From Streptomyces sp. DSM 15324 (lineage in GTDB: Bacteria > Actinomycetota > Actinomycetes > Streptomycetales > Streptomycetaceae): DNA of 64,000 bases. Positions 44,123 through 52,711 of this stretch are shown one piece after another (within the stretch, counting starts at the first letter, position 1; every line of letters begins with the position of its first letter). A program made the translations under genes and the position numbers. The stretch lies in assembly GCF_001514285.1 (NCBI RefSeq), contig NZ_KQ949029.1:416800-480799 (forward strand), written 5' to 3'. The notes beneath the pieces were generated by a model. The model had not been told where the DNA came from. It saw only the letters and a program-made list of their open reading frames with translations, and did not search any database.

Positions 44123-45616
44123 TCAGTGGTCCTGGCGCAGGTCGGGCTGGTCGAGTTCGCGGGTCGCGAGGTGCGCGAGGACGACCTCGTAGAGGTCGCT
44201 GCCGGAGGCCAGGAGCTGGCGTTCGAGGACGGGTTCGGCGCTGCGGACGTGCTCGCGCACGGTCTGCGCGTGTACGCCCAGCAGCTGTGCGGCGCGTTCG
44301 GCGTTGCCGCCGGCGGCGAGCCAGGCGCGCAGGGTGCGGCGCAGATCGCGGGCGTCGGTGTCCAGGCGGGCCAGCAGTTCGCGCGCCCAGGTACCGAGGG
44401 CGGGTCCGGTGAGCAGGTCGCCGAGCCGGGCGGGGGCGTCCGGCCGGACCGTGGTGCCCTCGGTGAGGGCGACTTCCGTGTTGAGCGCCAGGTGGACGGT
44501 GGCCCGGACGGTGAGGTCGGAGAAGTCGGTGCCGAGCAGGTTCTCGACCCGTTCCATTCGGGCACGGACGGTGTTGCGGCTGACGCCGAGCACCTTCGCG
44601 GCGCTGACCGCGGTGAACTCCAGTCCGAGGCGGGTGGTGGCGAGCAGTTCGGCCCGGGTGTGGTGCGGGAGGGTGTCGAGGGGGCGCAGCAGCCGGGTGC
44701 TCCAGGAGCGCAGGACGTCCGGGTCCATCAGGCGCTCGGGGTGCGTGCGCTCGGCGTAGACGGCGGTGTGGTCGGGGCGGAAGCGGGCGACGGCCAGGGC
44801 GCTGACGGCCTGTCCGTAGGCGGTGGCGGTGCCGGCGAGGCGCTGCCGGGCGCTGCCGCCGAGCAGGGCGTCGGGGGTGCGCTCGCACACGGTGCGCAGG
44901 GCGGCGGCCGTGGTGTCGTCGGGGACGACGACGATGACATGGCCGTCCACGGCCGGGCAGCGGACGACGAGGGCCTCGTCGCGGGTGGCCTCGACGCAGG
45001 CGTCGGCGAGGCGGTCGCGGTCGGCGGGGCTGGTCTCCACGACGTAGACGCATGTGGTCTCGGTGTCGAGCAGGCCGGGCCAGAGCCCGGCGGCGACCCG
45101 GCGGGCGGCGACGATGTCCTCGACCATGAGCAGCTGCAGGATCGCCAGGCGCAGGTCGGCGGTGGCGCGGGCGAGGCGGTCGCCGGTGGCCACGGTCTGC
45201 TGGGCCCGCAGCAGCAGTTCCAGGACGCTCGCGGCGCGCCGGAGGATCTCGGCGGCGCGCCGGTCGAAGGGGGCGGTCCGGCTGACGACGAGGACGGCGG
45301 CCGTGCCGGGGCCGGGCCGTTCGACCCGGACGAGCCGCAGACGGCGGCCGTCGCCCTCCCAGGCGGCGGAGGCGAGGCGGCCGCAGACGAGGTCGCCGAA
45401 CAGGTCGTCGTCCAGCGGCATCCGCTCCCCGGCGAGCGGCTCGCCGCAGCGGTCCAGCAGGGACACCGTCGCGTCGAGGGTGGTGGCCAGCCAGGCGACG
45501 ATCCGCCGGACACCGGACCCGGCGGGGCGCAGCTGGTCGAGCAGTTCCTGCGCCCATGAGGAGTCCGCGCCGCCCGTCGCGTCGGTGTGGCGGTTCCCGT
45601 CGTCCCGGCCGGTCAT
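44123..45616 (-). CDS. PucR-like transcriptional regulator with two C-terminal helix-turn-helices
   Basis: 497 aa. N-terminal half (about 25-290) is GAF/PucR-like (VSLLDRCGEPLAGERMPLDDD, VVETSPADRDRLADACVEA, AVDGHVIVVVPDDTTAAAL). The C-terminal part has two helix-turn-helix segments: TAVSAAKVLGVSRNTVRARMERVENLLGTD (about 360-395) and NAERAAQLLGVHAQTVREHVRSAEPVLERQ (about 445-480). The first is the usual PucR helix set; a second is unusual. ATG 45616. Ligand and target are unknown; the closest metabolic genes are the P450 pair downstream. Confidence 0.85.
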   Translation of the reverse strand: MTGRDDGNRHTDATGGADSSWAQELLDQLRPAGSGVRRIVAWLATTLDATVSLLDRCGEPLAGERMPLDDDLFGDLVCGRLASAAWEGDGRRLRLVRVERPGPGTAAVLVVSRTAPFDRRAAEILRRAASVLELLLRAQQTVATGDRLARATADLRLAILQLLMVEDIVAARRVAAGLWPGLLDTETTCVYVVETSPADRDRLADACVEATRDEALVVRCPAVDGHVIVVVPDDTTAAALRTVCERTPDALLGGSARQRLAGTATAYGQAVSALAVARFRPDHTAVYAERTHPERLMDPDVLRSWSTRLLRPLDTLPHHTRAELLATTRLGLEFTAVSAAKVLGVSRNTVRARMERVENLLGTDFSDLTVRATVHLALNTEVALTEGTTVRPDAPARLGDLLTGPALGTWARELLARLDTDARDLRRTLRAWLAAGGNAERAAQLLGVHAQTVREHVRSAEPVLERQLLASGSDLYEVVLAHLATRELDQPDLRQDH

Positions 45617-45689
45617 GCGCGCGCTCTCCTCGTCCCATCCGGCCTGCTCGGGGCCGTGACCAGTGATTTCGGTCGGGGACGTTACCTCA

Positions 45690-45715
45690 CGCCGGGCTCG
45701 GGCCCGAGCCCGGCG
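45690..45715. promoter_or_regulatory. Perfect 26-base palindrome
   Basis: CGCCGGGCTCGGG followed by CCCGAGCCCGGCG, in the 173-bp gap between the divergent PucR-like (start 45616) and TetR (start 45790) genes. It could be a regulator's operator or a hairpin in the PucR leader. A possible TetR-gene promoter lies after it (CATAGG near 45739). Confidence 0.45.
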
Positions 45716-45789
45716 GGATACCGGGACAGGTCAAACATAGGACGCAATGCGGACGTGAGACTCGGTCGCCCGCGCCGTACGATGGGGCC

Positions 45790-46383
45790 GTGGCCCAGCT
45801 GCGTGCCGCTCAGAAGCAGATGACCCGTCGGCTGCTGCTGTCGACGGCCCTGGAGCTGTTCGGGAAGCACGGCTACGCGGGGACGACGGTCGACGACATC
45901 GCGCGGGCCGCGGGCACCACCCGGGTGACCTTCTACGCGCACTTCCCCTCCCGCACCGCCCTGATGACCGCCCTCTGCGCCGAGCTTGCGGAGCTGACCG
46001 CCGAGGACACCGAGCACCTCGTCGACGTGGTGCGCGAGGGCGGGCGGGACGGCATCGCGGCCTGGCTGGCGACCTCGGCGGAGCGCTGGTCCGCGATCCG
46101 GCCGTACGTCCTGGCCGCGGAGGAGGCGGCGGCCGTGGACGCGGAGGTGCGCGAGCTGGTCGAGGGCCGGTTCGACGAGCTGGTCACCGATGTCCGGGCC
46201 GCACTCGACGGGGCCGGCCGGTTCGATCCGGGCTCCCGGCGCATGCGCGGCTTCCTGGCGCTCGCCCAGCTCGACCGGCTGGCCCGGCAGTGGATGCGGC
46301 ACGGCTGGCAGAGCGAGCCGGAGACCGCGCTGGACCTCCTCACGGACAGCTGGGTGCGGTTGCTCGGCCGGCCCGCACCCTGA
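45790..46383 (+). CDS. TetR family transcriptional regulator
   Basis: 197 aa from GTG 45790. TetR DNA-binding domain at 8-55: TRRLLLSTALELFGKHGYAGT, TVDDIARAAGTTRVTFYAHFPSR. The C-terminal ligand-binding region is helical (LDRLARQWMRHGWQSEPETAL). Gene is divergent from the PucR-like gene and 22 bp before the YciO-like gene. No transporter is next to it, so the target is unknown. Confidence 0.92.
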   Translation: MAQLRAAQKQMTRRLLLSTALELFGKHGYAGTTVDDIARAAGTTRVTFYAHFPSRTALMTALCAELAELTAEDTEHLVDVVREGGRDGIAAWLATSAERWSAIRPYVLAAEEAAAVDAEVRELVEGRFDELVTDVRAALDGAGRFDPGSRRMRGFLALAQLDRLARQWMRHGWQSEPETALDLLTDSWVRLLGRPAP

Positions 46384-46405
46384 GGCCCACGGATAAGCTC
46401 GGCCA

Positions 46406-47026
46406 ATGGCCAAGTACTACGACGTGCACCCCGACAACCCCCAGCCGCGCACCATCGCACAGATCGCGCAGGCCATCCGGGAGGACGCGCTGATCGCGTA
46501 CCCGACGGACTCCTGCTACGCGCTGGGCTGCCGACTGGGCAGCAAGGACGGCATCGACCGGATCCGGTCCATCCGCAAACTGGACGACCGGCACCACTTC
46601 ACGCTCGTGTGCCGGGACTTCGCCCAGCTCGGGCAGTTCGTGCGGCTGGACAACGACGTGTTCCGCGCGATCAAGGCGTCGACGCCGGGCAGTTACACCT
46701 TCATCCTCCCCGCCACGCGGGAGGTGCCGCGCATGCTCCAGCACGCGAAGAAGAAGACCGTGGGCGTCCGCATCCCCGACCACGTCGTCACCCAGGCCCT
46801 GCTCGCCGAGCTCGGCGAGCCGCTGCTGTCGAGCACCCTGCTGCTGCCCGGCGAGGACGAGCCGATGACCCAGGGCTGGGAGATCAAGGACCAGCTCGAC
46901 CACGTGGTGGACGGGGTGGTCGACTCCGGGGACTGCGGCACCGAGCCGACCACGGTGATCGACTTCTCCGAGGGCGAGACGGTGATCGTGCGGCACGGCG
47001 CCGGGGACACCTCACGGTTCGAGTGA
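46406..47026 (+). CDS. YciO/Sua5/YrdC family protein (threonylcarbamoyl-AMP synthase-like)
   Basis: 206 aa. Family features: IAQAIREDALIAYPTDSCYALGCRLGSKDGI, LDDRHHFTLVCRDFAQLG, STPGSYTFILPATREVPRML and KKTVGVRIPDHVVTQALL. Such proteins bind dsRNA/nucleotides and either make the t6A intermediate (Sua5/TsaC) or, like YciO, have no settled role. Actinobacteria have a separate Sua5, so this is more likely YciO-like. Short spacing to the TetR gene suggests co-transcription. Confidence 0.9.
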   Translation: MAKYYDVHPDNPQPRTIAQIAQAIREDALIAYPTDSCYALGCRLGSKDGIDRIRSIRKLDDRHHFTLVCRDFAQLGQFVRLDNDVFRAIKASTPGSYTFILPATREVPRMLQHAKKKTVGVRIPDHVVTQALLAELGEPLLSSTLLLPGEDEPMTQGWEIKDQLDHVVDGVVDSGDCGTEPTTVIDFSEGETVIVRHGAGDTSRFE

Positions 47027-47098
47027 GCCCGCGGCCGGGGACGCGGAAGACGGGCCCCGGTCGCGGACGGTTCCGGACACGCCGGGCGGTCCTGCGCC

Positions 47099-47593
47099 CT
47101 ACCGGACGGTGAGGCAGGCCCGGTCCACCGTCTGGACCAGGGTGTTGCCGTCACGGTCGGTCAGCCTGGCGCGCAGCGAGACGGTGCCCGGCTCGGCGGG
47201 GTGTCTCGGCGCCGGTCGGTCGCCGTGCACGGTCCGCGCCGGCGCCCAGGTCCCGCCCTCGCCGTACGACACCTCGAACGTCAGCTTCTGCACGGTCCGC
47301 CGGTCGGCCGCGCCCCCCCAACCGGGAAGGGCGCCCCGGTGCCCCGGAACGCGGGAGCCGCTCGCGGAGGGTGTGCCGCCCCCGGTGCAGGTGACGATGA
47401 GCGGCAGGTCGCCGGGTACGACAAGGGTGTGCCCGTCGGTGCCGGCGACGGAGCCGTCCGGGGCGACCGACACCCGGTCGTCGGCGGCCGCCGCGAAGGT
47501 CTGGGTCATGACCGGTGTGCCGGTCGCGGCCAGCACGACGGCCATGGCGATCACCGCCGCCACGCGTAGGCCTCTACTGGGGGACCCGGACAT
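47099..47593 (-). CDS. Secreted or membrane-anchored hypothetical protein
   Basis: 164 aa from ATG 47593 (AGGTGA seven bases upstream); longer readings from 47641 or 47797 are less likely. One hydrophobic segment at 10-32 (GLRVAAVIAMAVVLAATGTP) with AAAADD after it fits a signal peptide. The rest is a beta-rich, Ser/Gly/Pro-rich domain with two Cys (VTCTGGGT and VDRACLTVR) that could pair. Family not recognised. Confidence 0.6.
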   Translation of the reverse strand: MSGSPSRGLRVAAVIAMAVVLAATGTPVMTQTFAAAADDRVSVAPDGSVAGTDGHTLVVPGDLPLIVTCTGGGTPSASGSRVPGHRGALPGWGGAADRRTVQKLTFEVSYGEGGTWAPARTVHGDRPAPRHPAEPGTVSLRARLTDRDGNTLVQTVDRACLTVR

Positions 47594-47805
47594 GCTGATC
47601 ACCTGTCCGCACTCGGAAAGGGCTGCGGGGAGGCTGTACATGATCACGGTCCACGAGGGTGCAGTCGCCTTGTGACCGGGCCTGGACCGCTCGACAACGG
47701 AACGGCAACGGCCCTGGGACGGGGTGCCTCGCCGGGGGGTGGGTGGTGCGTGCAACGATGAGTCCCGCAGCCCCCGTTCGACCGCGCAGAGAGGCACCCC
47801 CCCCC

Positions 47806-48561
47806 ATGACCTCCGTACAGGGCACAGCCGTGGACATCACCACCGAGGACGGCGTCGCGGACGCCTATGTCGCCCACCCGGGCGACGGGGCGCCCCGGCC
47901 GGGCGTGCTGCTCTACCAGGACGCGTTCGGCCTGCGCCCGCACCTCAAGGCGATGGCCGACCGGCTCGCCGCGGCGGGCTACGCGGTGCTCGTGCCCAAC
48001 GTGTTCTACCGGCACGGACGCGCCCCGGTGGTGGAGATGCCGGAGTTCATCGACCCCGTCGCGCGGCCGGAGATCTTCGGCAGCCTGATGCCGCTCATGC
48101 AGTCCCTGACGAACGACCTCGCGGCGCGGGACGCCGACGCCTATCTGCGCTGGCTGGAGGAGAGCCCGCTGGTCGCGGACGGCCCGGTCGCACTCACCGG
48201 CTACTGCATGGGCGCGCGGCTCTCCCTGCTGACCGCCGGCACCCACCCCGAGCGGGTCGCCGCGGCGGCGGGCTTCCACGGCGGGGGCCTCGCCACCGAC
48301 ACCCCGGAGAGCCCCCACCTGGTGGCCGGCCGGATCACCGCCGAGGTGTACTTCGGGCACGCCGACAACGACCACTCCCTGCCGCCCGAGCAGATACAGC
48401 GGCTGGAGGACGCCCTGACGGCGGCCGGCGTGCGGCACACCCACGAGGTCTACGAGGGCGCGCAGCACGGCTACACGCAGGCCGACACCTCGGCGTACGA
48501 CGAGAAGGCGGCGGAACGGCACTGGGTGGCGCTGCTGGACCTGCTGAAGCGGACCTTCTGA
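47806..48561 (+). CDS. Dienelactone hydrolase family protein
   Basis: 251 aa from ATG 47806. Alpha/beta hydrolase marks: PGVLLYQDAFGLRPHLKAMADRLAAAGYAV, nucleophile elbow LTGYCMGARLSL with the Cys of dienelactone hydrolases, acid EVYFGHADNDHS, and catalytic His in YEGAQHGYTQ. It hydrolyses lactone or ester links, e.g. in aromatic-ring degradation. No such pathway genes are adjacent, so the substrate is open. A C-rich run precedes the start. Ends at the terminator at 48568. Confidence 0.92.
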   Translation: MTSVQGTAVDITTEDGVADAYVAHPGDGAPRPGVLLYQDAFGLRPHLKAMADRLAAAGYAVLVPNVFYRHGRAPVVEMPEFIDPVARPEIFGSLMPLMQSLTNDLAARDADAYLRWLEESPLVADGPVALTGYCMGARLSLLTAGTHPERVAAAAGFHGGGLATDTPESPHLVAGRITAEVYFGHADNDHSLPPEQIQRLEDALTAAGVRHTHEVYEGAQHGYTQADTSAYDEKAAERHWVALLDLLKRTF

Positions 48562-48567
48562 ACCGCG

Positions 48568-48602
48568 GAGGGCGCCCGGACCGTTCCCGGGCGCCCTCTT
48601 TT
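48568..48602 (+). terminator. Rho-independent terminator
   Basis: GAGGGCGCCCGG and CCGGGCGCCCTC form a 12-bp stem followed by TTTT. It lies 6 bp after the dienelactone hydrolase stop and is the clearest intrinsic terminator in the window. Confidence 0.88.
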
Positions 48603-48613
48603 CCGCACCTCCG

Positions 48614-48656
48614 TTGACATGGGCACACCCATGGTGCCCCTGTGAGAGCGCTCTCA
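48614..48656 (+). promoter_or_regulatory. Promoter with LacI-type operator before GH64
   Basis: A TTGACA (48614-48619) is followed by the perfect 14-bp palindrome TGAGAGCGCTCTCA (48643-48656). Its CG-centred core (GAGCGCTC) is the classic LacI-family site; CebR/CelR-type repressors of cellulose genes bind TGGGAGCGCTCCCA. It is 44 bp before the GTG start of the beta-glucanase gene. Confidence 0.8.
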
Positions 48657-48699
48657 GAACAGGTCTGGACCAACCCCACCGGTCTCCCGGAGGTGGAGA

Positions 48700-49884
48700 G
48701 TGCTCACCCGCATCAGCACGGCACTGCTCGGGACGGTCGCGTTACTCGGCGCGCTGCTCACCCTCGGGCCACCGGCCGCAGCCGCCGTCCCCGACACGAT
48801 CCCGCTCACGATCACCAACGACTCGGGCCGCGGCGAGGCCCTCTACCTCTACAACCTGGGGACCTCGCTGACGACCGGTCAGCAGGGCTGGGCGGACGCG
48901 AACGGCGGCTTCCACGCCTGGCCCGCCGGCGGCGACCCGCCCACCCCTGCGCCGGACGCCTCGATCCCGGGTCCGGCGGCCGGCCGGTCGACGACCGTGC
49001 GGATCCCCAGGTTCTCCGGCCGGATCTACTTCTCGTACGGCCGCAAGCTCGTGTTCCGGCTGACCACCGGCGGGCTGGTGCAGCCGGCCGTGCAGAACCC
49101 GACCGACCCCAACCAGGACATCCTCTTCAACTGGTCGGAGTACACGCTCGACAGCTCGGGGCTCTGGCTGAACAGCACCCAGGTCGACATGTTCTCCGCG
49201 CCGTACGCGGTGGGCGTGCGGCGCGCCGACGGCAGCACGGTCACTACCGGCCACCTCAGGACGGGCGGCTACAACGGGGTCTTCACGGCGCTGCGCGGTC
49301 AGCCGGGCGGCTGGGCGAACCTGATCCGGACGCGCTCCGACGGCACGGTCCTGCGCGCGCTCTCGCCGCTGTACGGGGTGGAGACCGGGGTCCTTCCGGC
49401 GACCGTGATGGACGACTACGTCAACCGCGTCTGGCAGAAGTACACGACCACGACGCTCACCGTGACGCCGTTCGCGGATCAGCCCGGCACGAGGTACTAC
49501 GGCCGGGTCTCCGGCGGGGTCATGAACTTCACCGACACCTCGGGTGCGGTCGTCACCAGCTTCCAGAAGCCGGACGCGGCCGGCGTCTTCGGTTGCCACG
49601 GACGGCTGGACGCGCCGAACGACGCCGTGCGCGGGCCGATCTCCCGCACCCTGTGCGCGGGCTTCAACCGGTCGACGCTCCTGGTCGAGCCCGCACAGCC
49701 GGACACGACCCCGGCGGACTTCTACCAGGACGCGGTGACCAACCACTACGCCCGCGCGATCCACGCGCGGACGGCCGACGGGAAGGCGTACGCCTTCGCC
49801 TTCGACGACGTGGGGCAGCAGGAGTCCCTCGTCCACGACGGCTCACCGCGCGAGGCGTATCTGACGCTCGATCCGCTCTCCTGA
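48700..49884 (+). CDS. Secreted GH64 beta-1,3-glucanase
   Basis: 394 aa from GTG 48700, with GGAGG upstream. Signal peptide (TALLGTVALLGALLTLGPPAAAA). GH64/thaumatin-like features: LTITNDSGRGEALYLYNLG, FSYGRKLVFRLTTGGLVQPAV and the catalytic Glu/Asp pair in NWSEYTLDSSGLWLNSTQVDMFSAP. Cys residues appear at FGCHGRL and TLCAGFN. It attacks laminarin-like beta-1,3-glucan outside the cell. The operator upstream suggests induction by an oligosaccharide through a LacI-type repressor not in the window. Confidence 0.92.
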   Translation: MLTRISTALLGTVALLGALLTLGPPAAAAVPDTIPLTITNDSGRGEALYLYNLGTSLTTGQQGWADANGGFHAWPAGGDPPTPAPDASIPGPAAGRSTTVRIPRFSGRIYFSYGRKLVFRLTTGGLVQPAVQNPTDPNQDILFNWSEYTLDSSGLWLNSTQVDMFSAPYAVGVRRADGSTVTTGHLRTGGYNGVFTALRGQPGGWANLIRTRSDGTVLRALSPLYGVETGVLPATVMDDYVNRVWQKYTTTTLTVTPFADQPGTRYYGRVSGGVMNFTDTSGAVVTSFQKPDAAGVFGCHGRLDAPNDAVRGPISRTLCAGFNRSTLLVEPAQPDTTPADFYQDAVTNHYARAIHARTADGKAYAFAFDDVGQQESLVHDGSPREAYLTLDPLS

Positions 49885-49890
49885 CCACGA

Positions 49891-49931
49891 CGACGTCCCG
49901 CACGCGGGCTCCCCCCGCGTGCGGGACGTCG
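49891..49931. terminator. Perfect 18-bp bidirectional terminator
   Basis: CGACGTCCCGCACGCGGG and CCCGCGTGCGGGACGTCG with a 5-base loop, between the GH64 gene (+) and the second M4 gene (-). Confidence 0.88.
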
Positions 49932-49948
49932 GTGTCGGGTGGCGCGGA

Positions 49949-52348
49949 TCAGCCGGTCGTCACGGCGGTGTCGTCGATGACGAAGCTGGTCTGGAGCGAG
50001 GAGTCCTCGACGCCGCTGAACTTCAGCGCCACGGTCGAGCCCGCGTAGGAGCCGAGGCTGAAGGACTTCTGGACGTACCCGGAGGCCGCGTTGAGGTTCG
50101 AGTACGTGGCCAGGGTGGTCGAACCGGCGGTGACCGTCAGCTTGTCGTACTGGGTGCTGGTGGTGGTCTCGGCCGTGTCGACGTGGAGGTAGAAGGTGAA
50201 GGTGGTGTTGGTGCACCCGCTCGGGATCGTCACCGACTGGGACAGCGTGTCGGTGTGGGTCGAGCCGTAGCCGTCGAGCCACGCCTTGTAGGAGCCGGTA
50301 CGGGCCGCCTGGCTGCTGGAGTTGGTGATGACACCGCTCGTCGCCGTCCAGGTGGTGTTGCCGGACTCGAAGCCGTTGTTGCCCAGCAACTGGGTGGAGG
50401 TGCAGGATCCGCCGCCGGAGGAGCTGACCGTCCAGGTGAAGGACGCGGTGCCGGTGGCGCCGGTGGAGTCGGTCACCGTGACGGTGGTGCTGTAGGTGCC
50501 GGCCGTGGTCAGCGTGCCCGAGATCAGACCGGTGGAGCTGATCGACAGCCCGGTGGGCAGACCGGACGCGGCGTAGCTCAGCGTGCCGCTGTTGGTGCTG
50601 GAGGCCGAGATCTGCAGGCTGACCGCGCTGCCGACGGTGGTGGACTGGCTGCCCGGGTTGGTGACCGTGACGCCGGTCGACGGGACCGTGATGTGGCTGC
50701 CGACGTTGATGCCCGCGAAGGCGTTGCCGACCCCGGCGTACTGGGTGGAGCTGGAGCCGTAGAGCGCCGCGGCGGCGTTCAGGGCGGCGGTGCGGGCGCC
50801 GGCGTAGTTGGTGGTGGACGTCATGTACGTCGTCAGCGCCTTGTACCAGATCTGGAGCGCCGCGGCCCGGCCGATGCCGGCGACGGCGACGCCGTCGGAG
50901 GTCGGGCTGTTGTAGGTGACGCCGTTGATGGTCTTGGTGCCGCTGCCCTCGGAGAGCAGGTAGAACATGTGGTTCGCCGGGCCCGAGGAGTAGTGGACGT
51001 CGAGGTTGCCGACGCCGGAGTACCAGCTGTCGGCGGAGCTGCCGTCCTTGCTGGGCTTGTCCATGTAGCGCAGCGGGGTGCCGTTGCCGTTGATGTCGAT
51101 CTTCTCGCCGATGAGGTAGTCGCCGACGTCGGAGGAGTTGTTCGCGTAGAACTCCACGCCCGTGCCGAAGATGTCCGAGGTGGCCTCGTTCAGACCGCCC
51201 GGCTCGCCCGAGTAGTTCAGGCCCGCGGTGTTGGCGGTGACACCGTGGCTCATCTCGTGGCCGGCCACGTCCAGCGAGGTCAGCGCGTGCGTGCCGCCGG
51301 AGCCGTCGCCGTACGTCATGCAGAAGCAGTCGTCGTCCCAGAAGGCGTTGACGTACGACGAGCTGTAGTGCACCCGGGAGTAGGCGGCGACGCCGTCGTT
51401 CTTGATGCCGCTGCGCCCGAAGGTGTTCTTGTAGAAGTCCCAGGTGACCTGGGCGCCGAAGTGGGCGTCGACACCAGCGGTCTGGGTGTTGGAGCCGGAA
51501 CCCGTGCCCCAGGTGTCGTCGGTGTCGGTCATCAGGGTGCCGGTGCCCGACGTGCCGTTGTTGAGGGTGTACGTCTTGTGGCCGCCGCGCGTGGTGTCGT
51601 TCAGCTGGTACGTCGACCCGGACAGCGTGGTGCCGATGGTGACCGTGCCGCTGTACTGGCTGTTGCCGGTACCGGTCTTGATGTCCTGGAACTCGGAGAG
51701 CTTCGCTCCGGTCAGGGCGTCGGTGATGACGTGCAGCCGGCTCGGTGTGCCGTCGTCCTGGAGGCCGGTGACCACGGTCTCCCAGGCGAGCTTCGGCGTG
51801 CCCTCGCCGGCCCAGATCACCTTGCGGGCGCTCTGGGTGGCGGGGGCCGTCGCGTCGAGCGCCGCGGCCCGCTTCAGGGCCTTGGTCTCGGCGGAGGCCT
51901 TGCTGTACGTCGCCGCGGTCGACTTGACCGAGATGGCGCGGCGGTTGTTGTTGAAGGTCGTGCTCACCGTGCCGGCGGCCAGGGAGGCCGGGGGCGTGTG
52001 CACCACGAAGTCACCGCCGAGGACGGGCAGTCCCGCGTACGTGCGCTCGTAACGCGTGTGCACAGTGCCGTCGTTGTCCTTGACGACGTCCTTGACGACG
52101 AGCTTCGTCCCGGCGGGCAGGCCCAGGGACTCCGTCGTCTGCTCCGTCTTCGCCTGGGCGCCCTTGATGAGCGCGGTGCGCTGCGCGGGCGTGACGTCGG
52201 CGGCGAGGCCGCCGCTGCGCAGGGGGGTGGGGTGGGGCGCTGCGGGCTTCGCGGCTGCCGGGACCGACTGGACGCCGAGGGCCAGAAGGGCGGTGGTGGA
52301 GAGCAGGGCCGCTCCGACCGCGGTCCGCTTGCGGGGGTTGGGTCTCAC
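49949..52348 (-). CDS. M4 (thermolysin-like) metalloprotease with Ig-like and carbohydrate-binding-like tail
   Basis: 799 aa from GTG 52348 (AGGAGAACGA just upstream). Signal peptide (RKRTAVGAALLSTTALLAL), prodomain, M4 catalytic domain with HEMSH (His364) and GGLNEATSDIF, an Ig-like domain (GLPTGLSISSTGLISGT), then a C-terminal beta-sandwich (LLGNNGFESGNTTWTATSG) instead of a P-domain. Catalytic core and prodomain closely match the gene at 31986, so the two are recent relatives with exchanged tails. Secreted zinc endopeptidase. Confidence 0.94.
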   Translation of the reverse strand: MRPNPRKRTAVGAALLSTTALLALGVQSVPAAAKPAAPHPTPLRSGGLAADVTPAQRTALIKGAQAKTEQTTESLGLPAGTKLVVKDVVKDNDGTVHTRYERTYAGLPVLGGDFVVHTPPASLAAGTVSTTFNNNRRAISVKSTAATYSKASAETKALKRAAALDATAPATQSARKVIWAGEGTPKLAWETVVTGLQDDGTPSRLHVITDALTGAKLSEFQDIKTGTGNSQYSGTVTIGTTLSGSTYQLNDTTRGGHKTYTLNNGTSGTGTLMTDTDDTWGTGSGSNTQTAGVDAHFGAQVTWDFYKNTFGRSGIKNDGVAAYSRVHYSSSYVNAFWDDDCFCMTYGDGSGGTHALTSLDVAGHEMSHGVTANTAGLNYSGEPGGLNEATSDIFGTGVEFYANNSSDVGDYLIGEKIDINGNGTPLRYMDKPSKDGSSADSWYSGVGNLDVHYSSGPANHMFYLLSEGSGTKTINGVTYNSPTSDGVAVAGIGRAAALQIWYKALTTYMTSTTNYAGARTAALNAAAALYGSSSTQYAGVGNAFAGINVGSHITVPSTGVTVTNPGSQSTTVGSAVSLQISASSTNSGTLSYAASGLPTGLSISSTGLISGTLTTAGTYSTTVTVTDSTGATGTASFTWTVSSSGGGSCTSTQLLGNNGFESGNTTWTATSGVITNSSSQAARTGSYKAWLDGYGSTHTDTLSQSVTIPSGCTNTTFTFYLHVDTAETTTSTQYDKLTVTAGSTTLATYSNLNAASGYVQKSFSLGSYAGSTVALKFSGVEDSSLQTSFVIDDTAVTTG

Positions 52349-52711
52349 TCGTTCTCCTACTGCGGCGGCCGCGGGGTACGGCCGGTGACAGACCGGGCAG
52401 ACGGCTGTGCTGTCCGGGACGAGCTGAGTCGTGCGGGACCGTGCGACTGCGTGGGGGGTGTCCTGCCGCTGGTGTGCGGCAGTTGGGAGGGAGAATGACA
52501 GGCTTGACCGTTACATGTCAGCCCGAGCGAGCGCTTCGAGGGTTATCCCTCGGTGCCGGGCCCGACGGGGACCGTCCCCCCCTGCCCGACGGTGAGCGGG
52601 CTGTGCGCGCCCTGTCCGTCCGGTGCGACACGCCGGGTCCGCTTGCCCTCACCCCACTCTTACACGTAGACAATCCTCCACGAACAACCGTGACTCTGGG
52701 GGGAGTTGCCG
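52349..52711. other. Divergent promoter region, M4 protease and MHYT genes
   Basis: 363 bp. Includes a TGACA...TGTCA inverted pair at 52496-52520, AT-richer than its surroundings, and a G-run ribosome binding site near the MHYT start. I see no small gene. Confidence 0.55.
52496..52520. promoter_or_regulatory. Inverted TGACA/TGTCA motif upstream of the M4 gene
   Basis: TGACA (52496) and TGTCA (52516) with 15 bases between; the middle contains TTGACC. Resembles the element upstream of the other M4 protease gene (34465). Confidence 0.4.
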
